Notes: a model not told the origin generated them from the sequence alone. A stretch of 64,000 bases of DNA from Aquanectria penicillioides (GCA_003415625.1 PYIU01000003.1:682001-746000), one strand, 5' to 3'. Numbered from the stretch's first letter, positions 22,463-36,171 are shown. Numbers and translations: made by a program.

Positions 22463-23557
22463 CAGAGGCTGAGAGGCGGTGCTGGCTGAATTGAAGGACA
22501 TGTTAGTATGACAGTGGGGAGAGAGGAAAGAGGAATAAGAACGACTATGGAGCGGTGATGTGTACCAAGGGGCCTTCATTTGTAAATCATTATCGTTTGT
22601 TATATAAAGTGTTAGAATTGGACGACTGAATTTGCTGAATAGTACCACTAGCTGCGTAGATCTATCGGGGATGATGGGTACTTGGATGTAACGTGTGAGA
22701 TCTGCCAGCTGGTTTGCGTATAACTGGACCAATTTGTTCTAGGCTCATTGCGGCCCGTCAGCAATTGGGTATTTGGTCCCCGACAGATAGATAAGTTGGA
22801 TAGGATATCTATATAAGACAGCTCATCCCCAGATCTGAAGCTGACTTTCTGAAAAGCTCCCCCGTGATTCTTGTGTGTCATGGCCAGAGCTCCGCTATCC
22901 ATCCGCCTTCGTGACCCGACCCACACCCCGGAAAATCGCAAATTCTCGCTCCACCACCGCCCCGCTCCGTCCAACGAAAAGCCGCTCTTTGCCGAACCCG
23001 TTCTCGGCGTTCGCAATGGCATCGGTTATCGGTTATCGGGGAGTCAGTCCACTCAGGCTGGGCCCGTCGCGCGCGCGCGCGCTGTGAATGACGTGCGCGG
23101 GCAGTTCGGGACCTGATTGCTAAGCAGCTGGAGGCGAGGGGGGAAAGCTCCTCTGATGCCTGTCGAATCAATTGGCCCTGCCTGAGCTTCGCAGGGGCGG
23201 GGTGCGGAAAGGCGCAAGGCGCACCGGCGAGACACGCGAACGGAGTTGAATTTACCCCGCCATCATGGCAACCAAAGCCGCAAAAATCAGAGTCGCAGCC
23301 TGCGAGCGTGTGCGAGCGTGTGCGAGCACCCCACTTCCGAAGGGTGCGCCGGCCAGCTCCCGACGTGCGCCCTGGGACAAGGAGAGGGAGAGAGGGAGGG
23401 GAGGGAAAGCTTCTGATGGATGGCGTCCGGATATACACTCCTGGATATGCCGACTGCTTCCGAAGTCGCATTGATAAAGCTAAACTACCCTGTCTGCCCT
23501 TCCGCATCTGACGTCTCGCGAGGTTGTGTGCTTAGTCCAACGTATGAAAAGCTGCAT
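22463..23557. promoter_or_regulatory. Intergenic region upstream of the quinone oxidoreductase
   Basis: 1.1 kb between the DUF7587-like gene and the oxidoreductase, both on +. It contains GC-rich stretches such as CGCGCGCGCGC near 23070-23080 and GTGTGCGAGC repeats near 23307-23325. Overlapping open frames on both strands (22.9-23.5 kb) are a by-product of high GC and lack conserved features. Confidence 0.5.
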
Positions 23558-24793
23558 ATGGCCTTGCCATTCGTCTTGCCGGTCTACCGCTCGATTCACC
23601 AACTCGCCAGCTCCCGGTTGACGCTCGTAACATCTGCTTCTGCTGCTGCTGCTTTCTCCTCTCAAACCGTCCTCCGTTTCGGTCCTCCTCGCACACAGCG
23701 TTCCCCCACGAGACAGCTCGTCGCCTCATTTTCCACCACCACTGCAGCCATGGCTCCCATCCCAGCCACCATGAAGGCTGTCCAGATCAGCCACAACGGC
23801 GGGGTCGAGGCCCTCGAGTACAACGACATCCCCGTGCCCAAGATCGCCGAGGGCCAGATCCTCGTCAAGAACCACTATTCCGGCGTCAACTACATCGACA
23901 CATATTTCCGCAGCGGCCTCTACAAGGCGCCCCATCTCCCCCTCACCCTGGGCCGCGAGGGCGCCGGCGAGGTCATCGAGGCGCACTCGTCCGTCTCCAG
24001 CGTCCCCGTCGGCTCCCGCGTCATCTTCATGGGCACCTACGGCACCTACGCCGAGTACAGCGCCGTCAACGCCAAGGATGCCGTCATCATCCCCGAAGCC
24101 CTCGCCACCGACAAGGCCGCCGCCGCGTACCTGCAGGGATTGACTGCCTGGACCTTTGTCCGCGAAGCCGGCGAAGTGAAGCCCGGCCAGTGGGCGCTTG
24201 TGCACGCCGCTGCTGGCGGCGTCGGCAGCCTGCTCGTCCAGATGCTCCACGCCGTGGGTGCCAAGACCATTGGTACCGCTAGCACCGAGGAGAAGCTTGC
24301 CCTGGCCCGCAAGCTCGGCGCCGGATGGACCATCAACTCCAACGACGACGTGGTGGCCAAGGTCAAGGAGATTACCGGCGGCCACGGCGCCGACGTCATC
24401 TTCGATGGAGTGGGCAAGGCCACCTTTGACACTGACATCGATGCCATTGCACTCAAGGGCCACCTGATCTCCTTTGGCAATGCTGTAAGTCATGAGACGA
24501 CAAACGTGATGCCACGCTTTCAACTTACTAATAATCCGATAGTCTGGTGCGGTCCCCCTGTCAACATCCTCCGCCTCACCTCCAAGAACATCAAGCTGAT
24601 GCGACCTGTTGTCACTGGCTACGTTTCCGAGCGAGAGAGCCTCGAGAAGTACACTAGCGAGCTCTTTGAGATGATTACATCTGGAAAGCTAGAGATTGCC
24701 GTGCATGAGGTGTACCCCCTCAAGGACGTGGCGACTGCCCACAAGGACATCGAAGGACGAAAGACAGCGGGCAAGCTGCTCATAAAATTGTAA
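23558..24793 (+). CDS. NADPH:quinone oxidoreductase (zeta-crystallin/ZTA1-like), possible mitochondrial presequence, one apparent 1-nt frameshift
   Basis: Medium-chain reductase that transfers hydride from NADPH to quinones. The core from the second Met (23750) shows YSGVNYIDTYFRSGLY, GREGAGEV (~69-74 of the core) and the nucleotide-binding AAAGGVGSLLVQ (~153-164). No structural-zinc cysteines are seen, as in QOR. The frame is open upstream to Met 23558; those 64 residues have Ser, Arg and Ala but almost no acid and end RQLVASFSTTTAA, suiting a mitochondrial presequence. A 58-nt intron (24485-24542, branch TACTAAT) follows FGNA. After splicing, SGAVPPVNIL needs six C where five are present (24554-24558). 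This loss masks the intron by keeping the unspliced frame open. Product 392 residues, or 328 from 23750. Confidence 0.85.
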   Translation: MALPFVLPVYRSIHQLASSRLTLVTSASAAAAFSSQTVLRFGPPRTQRSPTRQLVASFSTTTAAMAPIPATMKAVQISHNGGVEALEYNDIPVPKIAEGQILVKNHYSGVNYIDTYFRSGLYKAPHLPLTLGREGAGEVIEAHSSVSSVPVGSRVIFMGTYGTYAEYSAVNAKDAVIIPEALATDKAAAAYLQGLTAWTFVREAGEVKPGQWALVHAAAGGVGSLLVQMLHAVGAKTIGTASTEEKLALARKLGAGWTINSNDDVVAKVKEITGGHGADVIFDGVGKATFDTDIDAIALKGHLISFGNAVSHETTNVMPRFQLTNNPIVWCGPPVNILRLTSKNIKLMRPVVTGYVSERESLEKYTSELFEMITSGKLEIAVHEVYPLKDVATAHKDIEGRKTAGKLLIKL

Positions 24794-24906
24794 TTAGATC
24801 TAAGCCTTCTCTTTTTTATTCTTCATCATGCTACGTGTCTAAATGTCATGGACGCCTCAAATGTCTCTGTGTCCAAAAAAAAATATCTATGCTAATAGAT
24901 TGATCA

Positions 24907-26358
<1,452 letters not shown>

Positions 26359-28588
26359 TGTGAAAGTCTTTGTTGTTTGACAAGAAAGTTTTGCGGTGAG
26401 GATTCAGAGAACGGGGTGGTGGTGTAGTTGTAGATGCAGCGTAGTGCGGGAGGTCAGGTAAGGAGGTGAAGCGCTGGGTGGTGGCGGGGCAGGTTTTTGC
26501 GCTTGAAGGCTTGGAGGGGAACTATCGGCGGGCTCCAATAAAAGAGGATACGCGAGGCACACAGCACACGGCGGCAGCAAGCAGGGGGGGGAGCTTCAGT
26601 GGAGACGGGAGGGAGCGGCGTGGCCACTTGGACGCGAGTTTAACAATAAGTGAAGACAAAGGCTGAAGAGTGGTGTGTACATGCACATGTAGCTGTACTT
26701 GGTATAGGTAGGAGGGGAGTGAGAACCTGGAAGGCAAGACAGGTACACAGAGACAGAGGAGAGCAGCAGCAACAAAGATGAATAGAAAAAAAAGAGAAGG
26801 GGCCTATTAATACATGAAGAATAAAATGAGATGGGATGGGACGACGAGGTGCCAAAAGGGTATACGATACTGGACACGGTGTTAATGGGTGTCGAGATCT
26901 CTGCGTCCAAGGTACCGTCCATTCGGATTGCGGCATACCCATACCTCTAGGGCCGCTGGCACTAACTCTGTGACGTGAGAATTAAGAAAAAAAAAAAAGG
27001 CTGTGCGGATACTGCACAGTTCCATCCCTACCACCGCCTGGTTTGTTTGTTGTTATTGCAAGCCCCCCTTCACCACAGCAATCCCGTATTAATTAAGATG
27101 ACGACGATTTCCGGGGCACGAAACTATCGACGGTAGTCTGTCGCAACGGTGGGGGGAGGGCCTGAGGGGCTGTCTAGGGGATCAGCCGCGAGGGGGACTT
27201 CACACGCTGCCGATGCCAAGGCAAGAAGGCAAGGGTCCTGTCCTTTTAGCTCTCATCTTTATATTACGTGCGTCCCAGCTGCGATGAATGCAACACCATG
27301 CTGTGCCGCTTTGGGGACTTTGGCAAGCTGTGGCTGATTACTCGACTTGATAGCTCGCAGCTGCTTTCCCGTGCCTTGCGTGCCTTGCTGGGCTTGTCAC
27401 AAGAAACCGACCCGACCCAGCATCTCTGCGAACCGCCATGCACTGGATATGCACACCGTATCTCTGCTTCGGCTCTCGAGCCTCGAGCCTCAACACCTCC
27501 GCCCGCAATCGACATTCGTGCTCATCAACCCCCCCAACCTTGCTTCTTCCCCCTCCCTTTTTGCATGGGTTGAGAGACAGAGGCTTGAAATTGCGATGAG
27601 GCATTGGACCGATGAGGTGATGAAGAGTGACATACCGCAGTCCCCTGCCACCATGTGCTTTGTACCGTCACCTGCGACACAACGGCCTCAAAAGCCATTC
27701 GAGGAATCGTACGGACTAGATTCTCGCCCATCTCATTTATCTGAATATTCCGCAAATTAATTGGCTAGAATCGTCTTCAATTCTCAAATTCGTAGCCGCC
27801 CGTCCTCATCTCATCTCATCTCTCAATATGGCCTTCCAAATGGGCCGCTGTCTGCTCTGGCGGCTCCCAAAATCGCCCAACCACGTGATCACGTCCCAGC
27901 CTCTGAATTTGCGCCGCCTAATCCTCGGCGCGCTTCGCGTTTCCCGGCCGCCATCGCGAAAACACTCACAACCAGCATCGCCAGGGATATCGCCAGAAAC
28001 GGAATTTGTATTCAATCCCCCGGTCATTGACTTTGGTTGCGGAATCTCTTGAGTCGAGTCATTTTCAAAGAGTCTTGGTCTGGTCCGAGTCGCGCACTTG
28101 CCTCGTTGTGCACGGTTGGCTGCCTTCGCGCTTCCCGGAGCTCCCCGTACGCCATCAACACGCCGCCACCACCATCATCACGGCTACCACCACAACCACC
28201 ACCACCACCATGTTCTTTGTTTGAGTGCGCATGTGCCTCGACTTTTAGCTTCCCAAGTTATCAAGGGATACGGCCGCAGCGGGCACTCGCCTTTGTTACC
28301 CACCTCCGGCATGAGTGCTGTTCACTCTCCGACTTTCGCCCCATCTATTTTGACGCCTTGGATGAGCCTGGTACTACCTTCACACCGTTGCACTTCAAAC
28401 CTTTTGGACAACTGCTCAACCTCCCACTTGCGCGATCCCTTTGAGGGGACGGTTGCGACCGCCCTTTCATAACCTTAACGCGCCGCCTTACTTCTGCTCA
28501 AACTCGGCTGTTGTTTTTTCCTCGCTCATCTCATCATCACCGCCATCACAAGCTCTCCCACCTCTCATCTCTGCTCATCAAAACCACA
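26359..28588. promoter_or_regulatory. Divergent intergenic region epimerase/SUN protein
   Basis: 2.2 kb between two divergent start codons. It has several low-complexity stretches: G8 at 26584-26591, an A12-like run near 26987-26998, and CCACCACAAC repeats near 28180-28210 in what is probably the SUN gene leader. No coding or RNA gene could be supported. Confidence 0.45.
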
Positions 28589-31500
28589 ATGCCGCCAAGA
28601 GCAGCACCCCGACGCAGCACCCGTTTCTCCAGCAAGGAACCAGAGCCTCAGCCTTCTCCTGAGCGGCCGGGCATTTTCGTGCGACCTCAACTCCCCGCCT
28701 TGCATGGTACCCCGAGTTCTCGGAGGCAATACACCTATGGCTCCGGCGCGGAACCACCATCTCGCCTTGGAAGCGGACTGCAGCGTATGGATATCAGTAA
28801 CGCCGTCAACCAGGCGCTTACGAGACAGGAGGATGATGACGGGTTTGCACATCCGCAGAGGCCGCGAGCAAGAGCGACTGCACTGGATTCTGACGAAGAT
28901 GAACTAGCCGGCCCCTCGAGGCGGCTTAATGCACCAGTTTTGAACCCCCCACGAATTAGTGAGTTGCTAAAACGATGACGTGAATATCAACAACCACTAA
29001 CACATCATAGGTGCCGCAGGAAATCTGAGCCCAACTCGGCAGGCTGTCGCTGCTAGAGACGATGACAGCATGCGTAGTTTTGGAATGGAGAGTGACTATT
29101 ATGGCGATGCAACGATAGAATCCACTCCCGCCAGCACCCCAGTGCCAGATGTTCGCCCAGCGGCTTTGCCACAGCGGCAAATCCCCAAGAAAGTCACTGA
29201 AGAGAGAATTCCAGAAGCCTCACGTGAAACGTCAACAAACACACGTTCCACATCCGATGCTAAGACCCGGACCGGACGGGCCGGTGTGGGCCAAAGGGTG
29301 GGGAGCACCCAACCCGAACCAAAGCCACCACAACCTCAACAGGATGCAGTGGACGAGGATGAAAGCGAAGAGGAGAACGAAGAGGATGCCAGAAATGCCG
29401 CCCAGGGACACCGGATACGAACGAACACACCGGCCCCGAATCGAATGCGTCAAGGTAACTTACGACAGCTCAGGTCTCAACACACCTCTGAACCCCAGCC
29501 AGGAGATGAGGGGCAAGACAAAGGCTCTCAGGAGGACAATGATCGACCAAGGGTAACCAAGCCCTCCCATGCGCGCGCATTGCGAGGTCCAACGTTAAAT
29601 CCCCCTGGCGTGGCAAAACCAGTTGAGGCACCAACCAAGGGAAGGCAGAATGGACCCCGTTTCACAATAACCAAGCCGTTAGAGGACGATTCTATTGATT
29701 CTAGGGGAACTCTGCAAATAGGCAAGTCCAGTGGGCAAGGTCTATTTGCACGCGAAAAGGAGTTGAACAAACGGACTTCCTTTGATAATCACAGATTCCC
29801 GGATGATCGTTGGGAACGCGATGCTGCAATTCAGCGTGCCATCATGGAGGCTGAGGCGGAAGTTGCCCGTGAACGGGAAGAGCAAGAAGCGGCGCGACAA
29901 CGCGTGGCAAGGCGTCAACGGCGGGCTTGGCTCATGTCTCTATGGCCACTGAGCATGTTCCGGGGGCTTTTCGGGACCCAGCCCAGAGAAGAAGACGACG
30001 AAGATGAGGATGATGAGTATGTCGGACCGGGTCGCGCAGAATGGTGGCGACTTTTGCATCCAATGACCTATCTCCAATCTATCGTCTGGCTGATTGACAA
30101 AGTTATGGATTACGTTGTCAGTTTCATTGATAGAATTTCCAACATCAACCTCCGACCCCGGATCCCACGACCAAGCGAAAACTCTTATAGGATTATCGGC
30201 AGCATCTTGGTCGGGATCGCCGGTGTGATAATTGCAGTGCTCCTCGGCCCCCTTATCATCAAGGGCTTTGGACGTTCACTTGCAACATTGCCAAACTTTG
30301 GATCCGACCCCATTAACCTGCCCAGTCTAGGCGGTATTGCAAACAAGATTGGAGCGTTCGTCCCCTCAATATCATGGCCGCCTTGGTCATCGGGCGACCT
30401 CGATGACCTTTCCGATCTATGGGACACAGAGGATGACGGGGAGAAGAAGGCAAATTACATACTAAAGAAATATGAGAAAGAGCTTGCCACGCTGAGAAAG
30501 GCTGGCCGACTCCAAACTGCCTCCCTCCAGAAACTAGAAATGGTTGTGCCTAAAGTTGTGCGCATGGAGCTCAAAGACGGCAAGCCTGTCGTGACGCAAG
30601 AGTTCTGGCACGCCCTTCGGGACCTCATACACCACGACGGGCACTTCTTAACGGTGGAGAAAAAGGAAGGCGGGTATGAGTTCACGTCAGAAGAACAATG
30701 GCAGGCCATCATTAAGCGTCTGAACAAAGACCCCACTTTTGCGTCGACGTTGAAATCGAACGTTGTCGGGATGGAGAATCGGCTCGAAGCTAAGATGAGC
30801 GGAGCCTGGGATGCATGGGTAAAAAACAACGACGACAAGATCTCAGAACTCTTAGGCACCGCGATGGATAAGATCAAATCCGCCGGGTCTGGCAAGCAGT
30901 TTGACAAGCGACTAGCAGAGATTGTCAAGGAACAGCTACAGGGCAAAGATCTTAAAGATATCATCGTTACCCGTACTGACTTCTTACATCATCTCCAAAA
31001 CGAGTTTGCAGCTCATCGCGCAGAGATCCGTGGTGAGATAACAGAACTCGAGTCCCAGCTTATTGCCCTTCGAGAGGCAGTCCGTGTTGCAACACAGAAC
31101 ACACCACAGGGAGTAACGAAAGCAGAGGTTGCTGCTTTGGTTGACAGACTCGTTCGCAAGACCATCGCGGATATGAACCTCGGGGCTATGGCGGAGGGTA
31201 AAATTCACTTCCACTGGGACGCGGAGCTCAAGAACCAGATCAATTACTTCGCAATTGGTGCTGGCGCTACCATCGACGCTAAGCGGACCTCTGCTACCTA
31301 CGACCTCAATAAGAAGGGCGTTTTGTCCGTCGAGAAGTATAAGAAGGGTATCCGTGGTGTCAATCCCTTGCCAGCCATTGCCGCCCTCCATCCCTGGGAC
31401 GATGAAGGTGACTGCTGGTGCGCCGCCCGATCCGTCAACCACCGCGGCAACCCTCACGGCGCTGCTCTCTCTGTGCAGCTCGGCTATTCCATTGTTCCCC

Positions 31501-31883
31501 AGCACATCGTTGTTGAACACATCCTCCCTGGAGCGACGACCGACCCGGATGCCCGTCCTCGCAATATGGAAGTGTATGTTCATATTGATGATGCCGAAGT
31601 CCGGAGCCGCGTCCGGGACTTCGCTTCTACTCACTTCCCCGATGACACCAGCAATTGGAACTACCAGGCGCCCGAATACGGCTCCGCCTTTGTCAAGGTC
31701 GGCCAGTTCGTCTATCAAGATGCCGAGATTCACGACGGCGTCCACGTCCACCGCCTCAGCAGCGAGCTGGAGGGTTTGGGCGCGGCAACAGACCACGTCA
31801 TCGTCCGGGCAGTGAGCAACTACGGAGCCGAGAGCCACACGTGCTTTTACAGAGTGAGATTGTTTGGGCAGCGCTTTGAATGA
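28589..31883 (+). CDS. SUN-domain nuclear-envelope protein (Sad1/UNC-84-like)
   Basis: Two exons with a 52-nt intron (28959-29010, GTGAGT...CATAG) give 1080 residues; the length is an exact multiple of three. The N-terminal ~430 residues are Pro/Arg/Ser-rich and disordered, with acidic runs, as expected for a nucleoplasmic tail. One clear membrane span lies at ~515-540 (IIGSILVGIAGVIIAVLLGPLI). A helical region follows, including a coiled coil near 720-790 (EFAAHRAEIRGEITELESQL). The C-terminal ~230 residues form the SUN domain (INYFAIGAGATIDAKRTSATYDL, PQHIVVEHI, RNMEVYVHIDD, VRAVSNYGAESHTCFYRVRLFG). SUN proteins form the inner half of LINC complexes, linking chromatin or the spindle pole body to KASH partners. 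The large size is typical of filamentous-fungal members. Confidence 0.88.
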
Positions 31884-32345
31884 ATGCTATGGGTTGGGAG
31901 TGAGCTTGATGATGAAACGGCCAAGCCTATGCTTGTCTTGTAACGAATTTCTTGTCGGCGTTTTTTGGGCGAGAGGATGCTGTGATACCACTTTGGCAAA
32001 CCAAAAAAGGAATTGCCCTTACGCTCATGCTAATTGCGTATTTGAGAAGGGAGCCCCCCCACCTTGTATATATTCATATTCGTCCGCGTGTGGGCATCTT
32101 TGGTGGAAAGCGCGGAGCTGGAAGGGACTTGGGGCATTGATGATAGGCTATTGCATTAGCTATTTTCACCTACAGAGATCCCTGGGAGCGGATTACTACT
32201 CAATGTGAAATGAAAATCATGCATTCCATGACCGATTTGAGAAATATAATAATAAGCCTGTAATATCCATTTTTGCAACTTTTGTCTATCCCCACAAGCA
32301 AGCTTCCAACACAGGGTATCGCACCTAGACCATGTACATGTCCGC
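31884..32345. other. Convergent intergenic region SUN/DBP4
   Basis: 462 bp between two stop codons, holding the 3' UTRs of both genes. AATATAATAATAAG near 32245 is a plausible polyadenylation region. Nothing else seen. Confidence 0.6.
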
Positions 32346-34854
32346 TCAACCATCCAACAGTCCCGTCGCCAGCGCCTCCAGATCCTCGAGCGTCTCGGGA
32401 TCCTGATCGACCTCGAAGACCTTGCCCTTGCCCTCCTTGGCCTTCTTGGCCTTTCTCTCCTCTTCCGAGTCGTCCTCGAACCACTTCTTGGCGCGCTTCT
32501 TTGGGGGCTCGGGCTCCGAGCCGTCGTCCGAATTGTTGTCCTCGCCGGCGATGGGCAGAGAGCGCAAGAACTCCAGGGGGTCGTGGCCGTCGTCGACAGT
32601 CTGCAGCATGGGGGCCTCGTCCGAGTCGTTGGGGTCGATGCCGGCGCGCTCCATGGCCTCGCGGGCCTTGCGCTTGTCGCGCTTCTCGCGCCGCTTCTGC
32701 TTGGCGTGCAGCTTGTCGTCGACATCGGCCTCGCGCACGCGGGTCGTCTCGCCTTCGACGAACTTCTGGCGCTGCTCCTCGGCGGTACCGTCTCCGTGGA
32801 AGTCGTCCTCGTCTTGAAGCTCGTAGACCTCGTGTGCGTTTCCGTCCTCGTCGTAGACCAGCTTTGTCGGGTTGCCCTTGAACTTGAGCATCTTCTTCTT
32901 CGACTTGAGGGCCTTTTCTCGGCGTTTGGAGTCGACAATGAAGGGCTCTTCCCCTCCCATACCATCGATAATCTTGGCGCTGCTCTTGAAAGCGTTGTTG
33001 GCCTCTTCATCGAGATCGTCATCGTTCAATCGCCTCTTCACCGACAAAAAGTCGGCCTCATCGTCGTCGTCCGCATTCTTCTTGCCATCCTCTCCATCCA
33101 GAACCAGTTTTGTGTAATGACTTGACAGGACGTCCTGGTTTGTTCGCTCAAACATACGGTCGTACTTGGTCCGCACTTCGTTCTTCTTCTTCGTCTTCTG
33201 CTTAGGTCCGTCGAGATCCATGTCCGACTCGGAGTCGCTAGACATTCCTGCTCTGGGGGCGTTCTTGATACGCTTGATATCGTCTCCTTTCTGGAACTTG
33301 ATTTGAGGGGTTCCGGGGAGACCCAGACTAGACGCAAAGCCATCAAGGTCAAGCTTGTTAAGCTTGAAAATCTCCTTGTCTTTTTGCAAGTGAACTGATC
33401 GAGTGTAACTGATGAATGCCTTCTGGCCTAGATATTTGAGATCGGGATTTTGGAAGCACATGCTTTGCAGTTGATCTTTGATAGACTTCTTCTTCTTCTC
33501 CTTCACGTTCACTTTTTGGATGGGGATCTTCTTCAGCTCTAAGCGCTTGAGCATCCCAGACTCCTCACTGGGATCCAAGAAGAGCACGGCTCGTCCGTTG
33601 CTCTGGAATCGAGCCGTTCGGCCGACACGGTGGATGTAGGTGTCGGCGTCCTCTGGGCAATCGGCCTGAATGACCCAGTCTACAGCAGGGAAATCAATGC
33701 CTCGGGCGACAACGTCGGTCGCGAAAAGACACGATTGCTTGGCCTCGGTGAATCTCGAAGTAATTTCTAACCGAGCAATCTGTTTTTGTCGACCGTGAAG
33801 ATGTAGAAGGGGAATACCGGGTTGGAGATGTCGAAAGCTTTCGTAGACAAATCGGACTTGCTTTCCAGAGCTTAGAAAGACAATAATCTTGCTCTTCAGG
33901 TTCGCTTTGATGAAACCGAAAAGGGTGTCGAGCTTTTCGGTGAGAGGAGTGACAATGTAGTGTTGCTGTAGATTTGTAGGAGTGGCGGTTGTGGCGGCTT
34001 CGTGGACAGAGACGTATTCGGGGTCCTTGAGACTCAGACGAGCCAGGTCGGAAACCTTCTTGCTCTGGGTCGCACTGAACATTAGAGTCTGTCGAGTCTT
34101 GGGAAGATGCTCGACCAAGGCGTCAACTGCCGACTGGAAGCCCATGTCCATGATCCGATCTGCCTCGTCCAATACCAAAATTTGCAGGTTGTTGGCGTCG
34201 AAACCAGCCGTCTGGTCCAGGTGCTGCAGCATTCGGCCAGGAGTGCAAACCAAAATGTTCATTCGGTCAAGTCGCTCAGCTTCCTCCTTCAAACTCTTTC
34301 CACCAATCACTAGGCCTGCTGAGAAGGCATGATGGCGACCGATTTTTCGCAGCACCTCGAAGATTTGGACAGCTAACTCGCGGGTTGGGGAGATGATGAG
34401 GGCGCCAAGTCCGTCGAACTCGGTCCATTGGGAACGGTAGAGTTTCTCGAGAACGGGGATAAGGAAGGCTAGTGTCTTTCCACTGCCCGTTTTGGCAGCA
34501 CCGAGAATGTCGTTTCCCTTGAGCGCGAGAGGAACGGCGCCGGCTTGAATCTCCGTGAGGGTCTGGAAGTGCGAGGCCTCGAGGCCGGAGGCCGTGGGGA
34601 CGGACAGAGGGAGGTGGGAGAAGGTTTTGATTTCGGTCGACTTGGGATCCTGAGACATTGGTGAGCAAAAATAGCCGGTGAAGGCATCGTCGCAACAAGG
34701 CGACACCCCGCCACCAACTTACCAGGTCGACTACTCTCTGCTCCAGCTTCTGGAGATCCTCCTGGTCACGCTTGCGCTTCTGATGGCGCTGCTCGGTGCG
34801 ACCAACCTTCTGGGACTTGGGCTGGCGCCCGCCGTGTCGTGCGTTGGGGGCCAT
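32346..34854 (-). CDS. DBP4: ATP-dependent RNA helicase DBP4 (HCA4), DEAD-box
   Basis: Nucleolar DEAD-box helicase needed in yeast for 18S rRNA production (U14 snoRNA release). Two exons are joined over a 73-nt intron (34650-34722) and give 811 residues. Exon 1 encodes a basic N terminus ending QRVVDL. Motifs in order: Q-motif region FSHLPLS...[20 protein letters not shown] (96-103), [26 protein letters not shown] (DEAD 205-208), SAT (236-238), [21 protein letters not shown] and HRVGRTAR. After the core come DBP4-type signatures ([17 protein letters not shown]) and a long Lys/Glu/Asp-rich tail. The tail and SYTRSVHLQ block favour DBP4 over other DEAD-box nucleolar helicases. The frame is intact. 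Confidence 0.92.
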
Positions 34855-35107
34855 TCGTCCAGCGATTGAATTTGGTGGTGAAAGAATCGAGATGTCAGTC
34901 TCAAGATCTTATCGCTGGTGTCGCTGGAAATTTTTTGGAGAGCGGCGTTGCCAGGCGCCGATGGCCGACCGACCCACTTTTCTCATTTCCCCGAGAAGTC
35001 GTGGCTGGGCCGCCGGCGTCAAAGCTGGTCTGTTCCTGCTGTTAGCAAGGAAGTCAAAAGGGAACCAAAAATGGAACATGGTGCTCGAAAAGGATGCGTC
35101 ACGAGGC

Positions 35108-35112
35108 AAAAA
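35108..35112 (-). terminator. Probable RNA polymerase III terminator of tRNA-Ser
   Basis: A run of five T on the minus strand lies 17 nt past the tRNA 3' end, the expected simple Pol III stop signal. Confidence 0.7.
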
Positions 35113-35128
35113 TGATACCGTAAGACTT

Positions 35129-35222
35129 CGACAGAGACAAGATTCGAACTTGCGAACGCGAACGTATTGCATTCCTGAATGAGTATTCAAGTGCAACGCC
35201 TTAACCACTCGGCCACTCTGCC
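35129..35222 (-). tRNA. tRNA-Ser (anticodon UGA) with 13-nt intron
   Basis: The minus strand reads GGCAGAG...CTCTGTC, a 7-bp acceptor stem (one G-U pair) with discriminator G73. The D arm GGCCGAGTGGTTAAGGC is the Ser/Leu type with the A box. The anticodon stem is TTGCA/TGCAA and the anticodon TGA lies at 35187-35189. A 13-nt insert right after base 37 (35173-35185) is the canonical position for a nuclear tRNA intron. A long variable arm (ACGTTCGCGT region) and a T arm with TTCGAAT (B box) follow. Long variable arm, G73 and UGA anticodon together identify serine. The length is 94 nt with the intron and 81 without. Confidence 0.93.
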
Positions 35223-36171
35223 GAACCACTCCGCTCTCAGTGAGCTGCGGCTGGCTGCGGGTCCTGTTGGAGTTGTGAGACTGCGGTCCTCCTTTTGGCA
35301 TTATATGCCCTTGGTTGGGAATGCACCTAAGTGGGCACTCCGGTGCCGATTTATTTGCCGAATACCTTGAAGAGCAGACCCATTATCACAGGTCAACTAT
35401 TCTAATGCCGTTGTATTCCTCTGAACATGGCGCTCTGAGGCCATTGCCAACCCCGCTTTGCATCTTTGCGATTTGCCAGCCAGGATGAGCTTCCGTGACC
35501 TGGTATGTGAGTGACAATCTGCTCAGCATAGCATGCTTCTAATCTGCCGAACCGTACGAGAATCCTTCTGCGCTCATGCCTTACACCAAAGGGAGCTACA
35601 AGAATAAGCAGTCTGTGCTGAACGACCTGCACACTCTTTCGGCGAGTTCACAAACTCACCACAAGGTGACCAACTTCGGCCCAAACTATTTGATTGTGGC
35701 GTTGAGTCCTAATTAAGGCAACGTGTTAAAAGCAACCAGTTGAGGAGTTTCTTGTCTGGATCCTCTTCGGATCCCAGAAGCTCAACCTGAGTGTTGTTAC
35801 ACCCGACTAGGCGAGAAATGGTGAAGGGGCCATGGCTTAGACACGCAAAGACTCGAATCCGCCCGGGCTAGGGATCGGTGGTTCACTGGTTATGGTGTGC
35901 AGGCATCACCAGCTGCTTCTCTGCCCTGGCAAATCAAGTGTCACCGACCCCGTATCTATTGGAATGTAAGGCAGCTTGCGCAGAATAGACAATTTTCCAG
36001 TTCAGTCAATATACACCGGACCCGTGAGTAGCCAGACTCAGCAAGGCCACGCCACCAGGGTTAAGACAGTTCTCCATGGCCAATTGTGGACTGAACATAT
36101 GAATCCTCAAAATCCCGAATGAGCATTGTGCACCTGAACTGGACCAGACACAAGAAGCACATTCTCTCACC
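35223..36171. other. Intergenic region
   Basis: About 950 bp upstream of tRNA-Ser and of a doubtful membrane-protein gene. No supported gene. A 73-nt stretch near 35871-35943 has complementary ends (TCGGTG...CACCGA) and a D-arm-like GGTTCACTGGTTATGG, but no acceptable T arm. Confidence 0.4.

Noticed and set aside
22871..23507. Open frames of 70-209 codons on both strands in GC-rich DNA
   Set aside because: Overlapping in several frames on both strands, with no homology-like features; expected from high GC content.
23726..24523. 265-codon open frame on the minus strand opposite the quinone oxidoreductase
   Set aside because: Shadow frame caused by GC-rich third positions of the real gene; Gly/Val/Asp-rich with no motif.
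30984..31838. 284-codon minus-strand open frame opposite the SUN domain
   Set aside because: Antisense shadow of a strongly supported gene.
32156..33022. 288-codon minus-strand open frame overlapping DBP4 in another frame
   Set aside because: Ser/Arg/Thr-rich translation of the acidic DBP4 tail shifted by one base, not a separate gene.
35871..35943. tRNA-like 73-nt stretch with TCGGTG/CACCGA ends and a D-arm-like segment
   Set aside because: No GGTTCRANNCC B box or paired T arm, and no clear anticodon stem. Probably coincidence or a very old tRNA relic.
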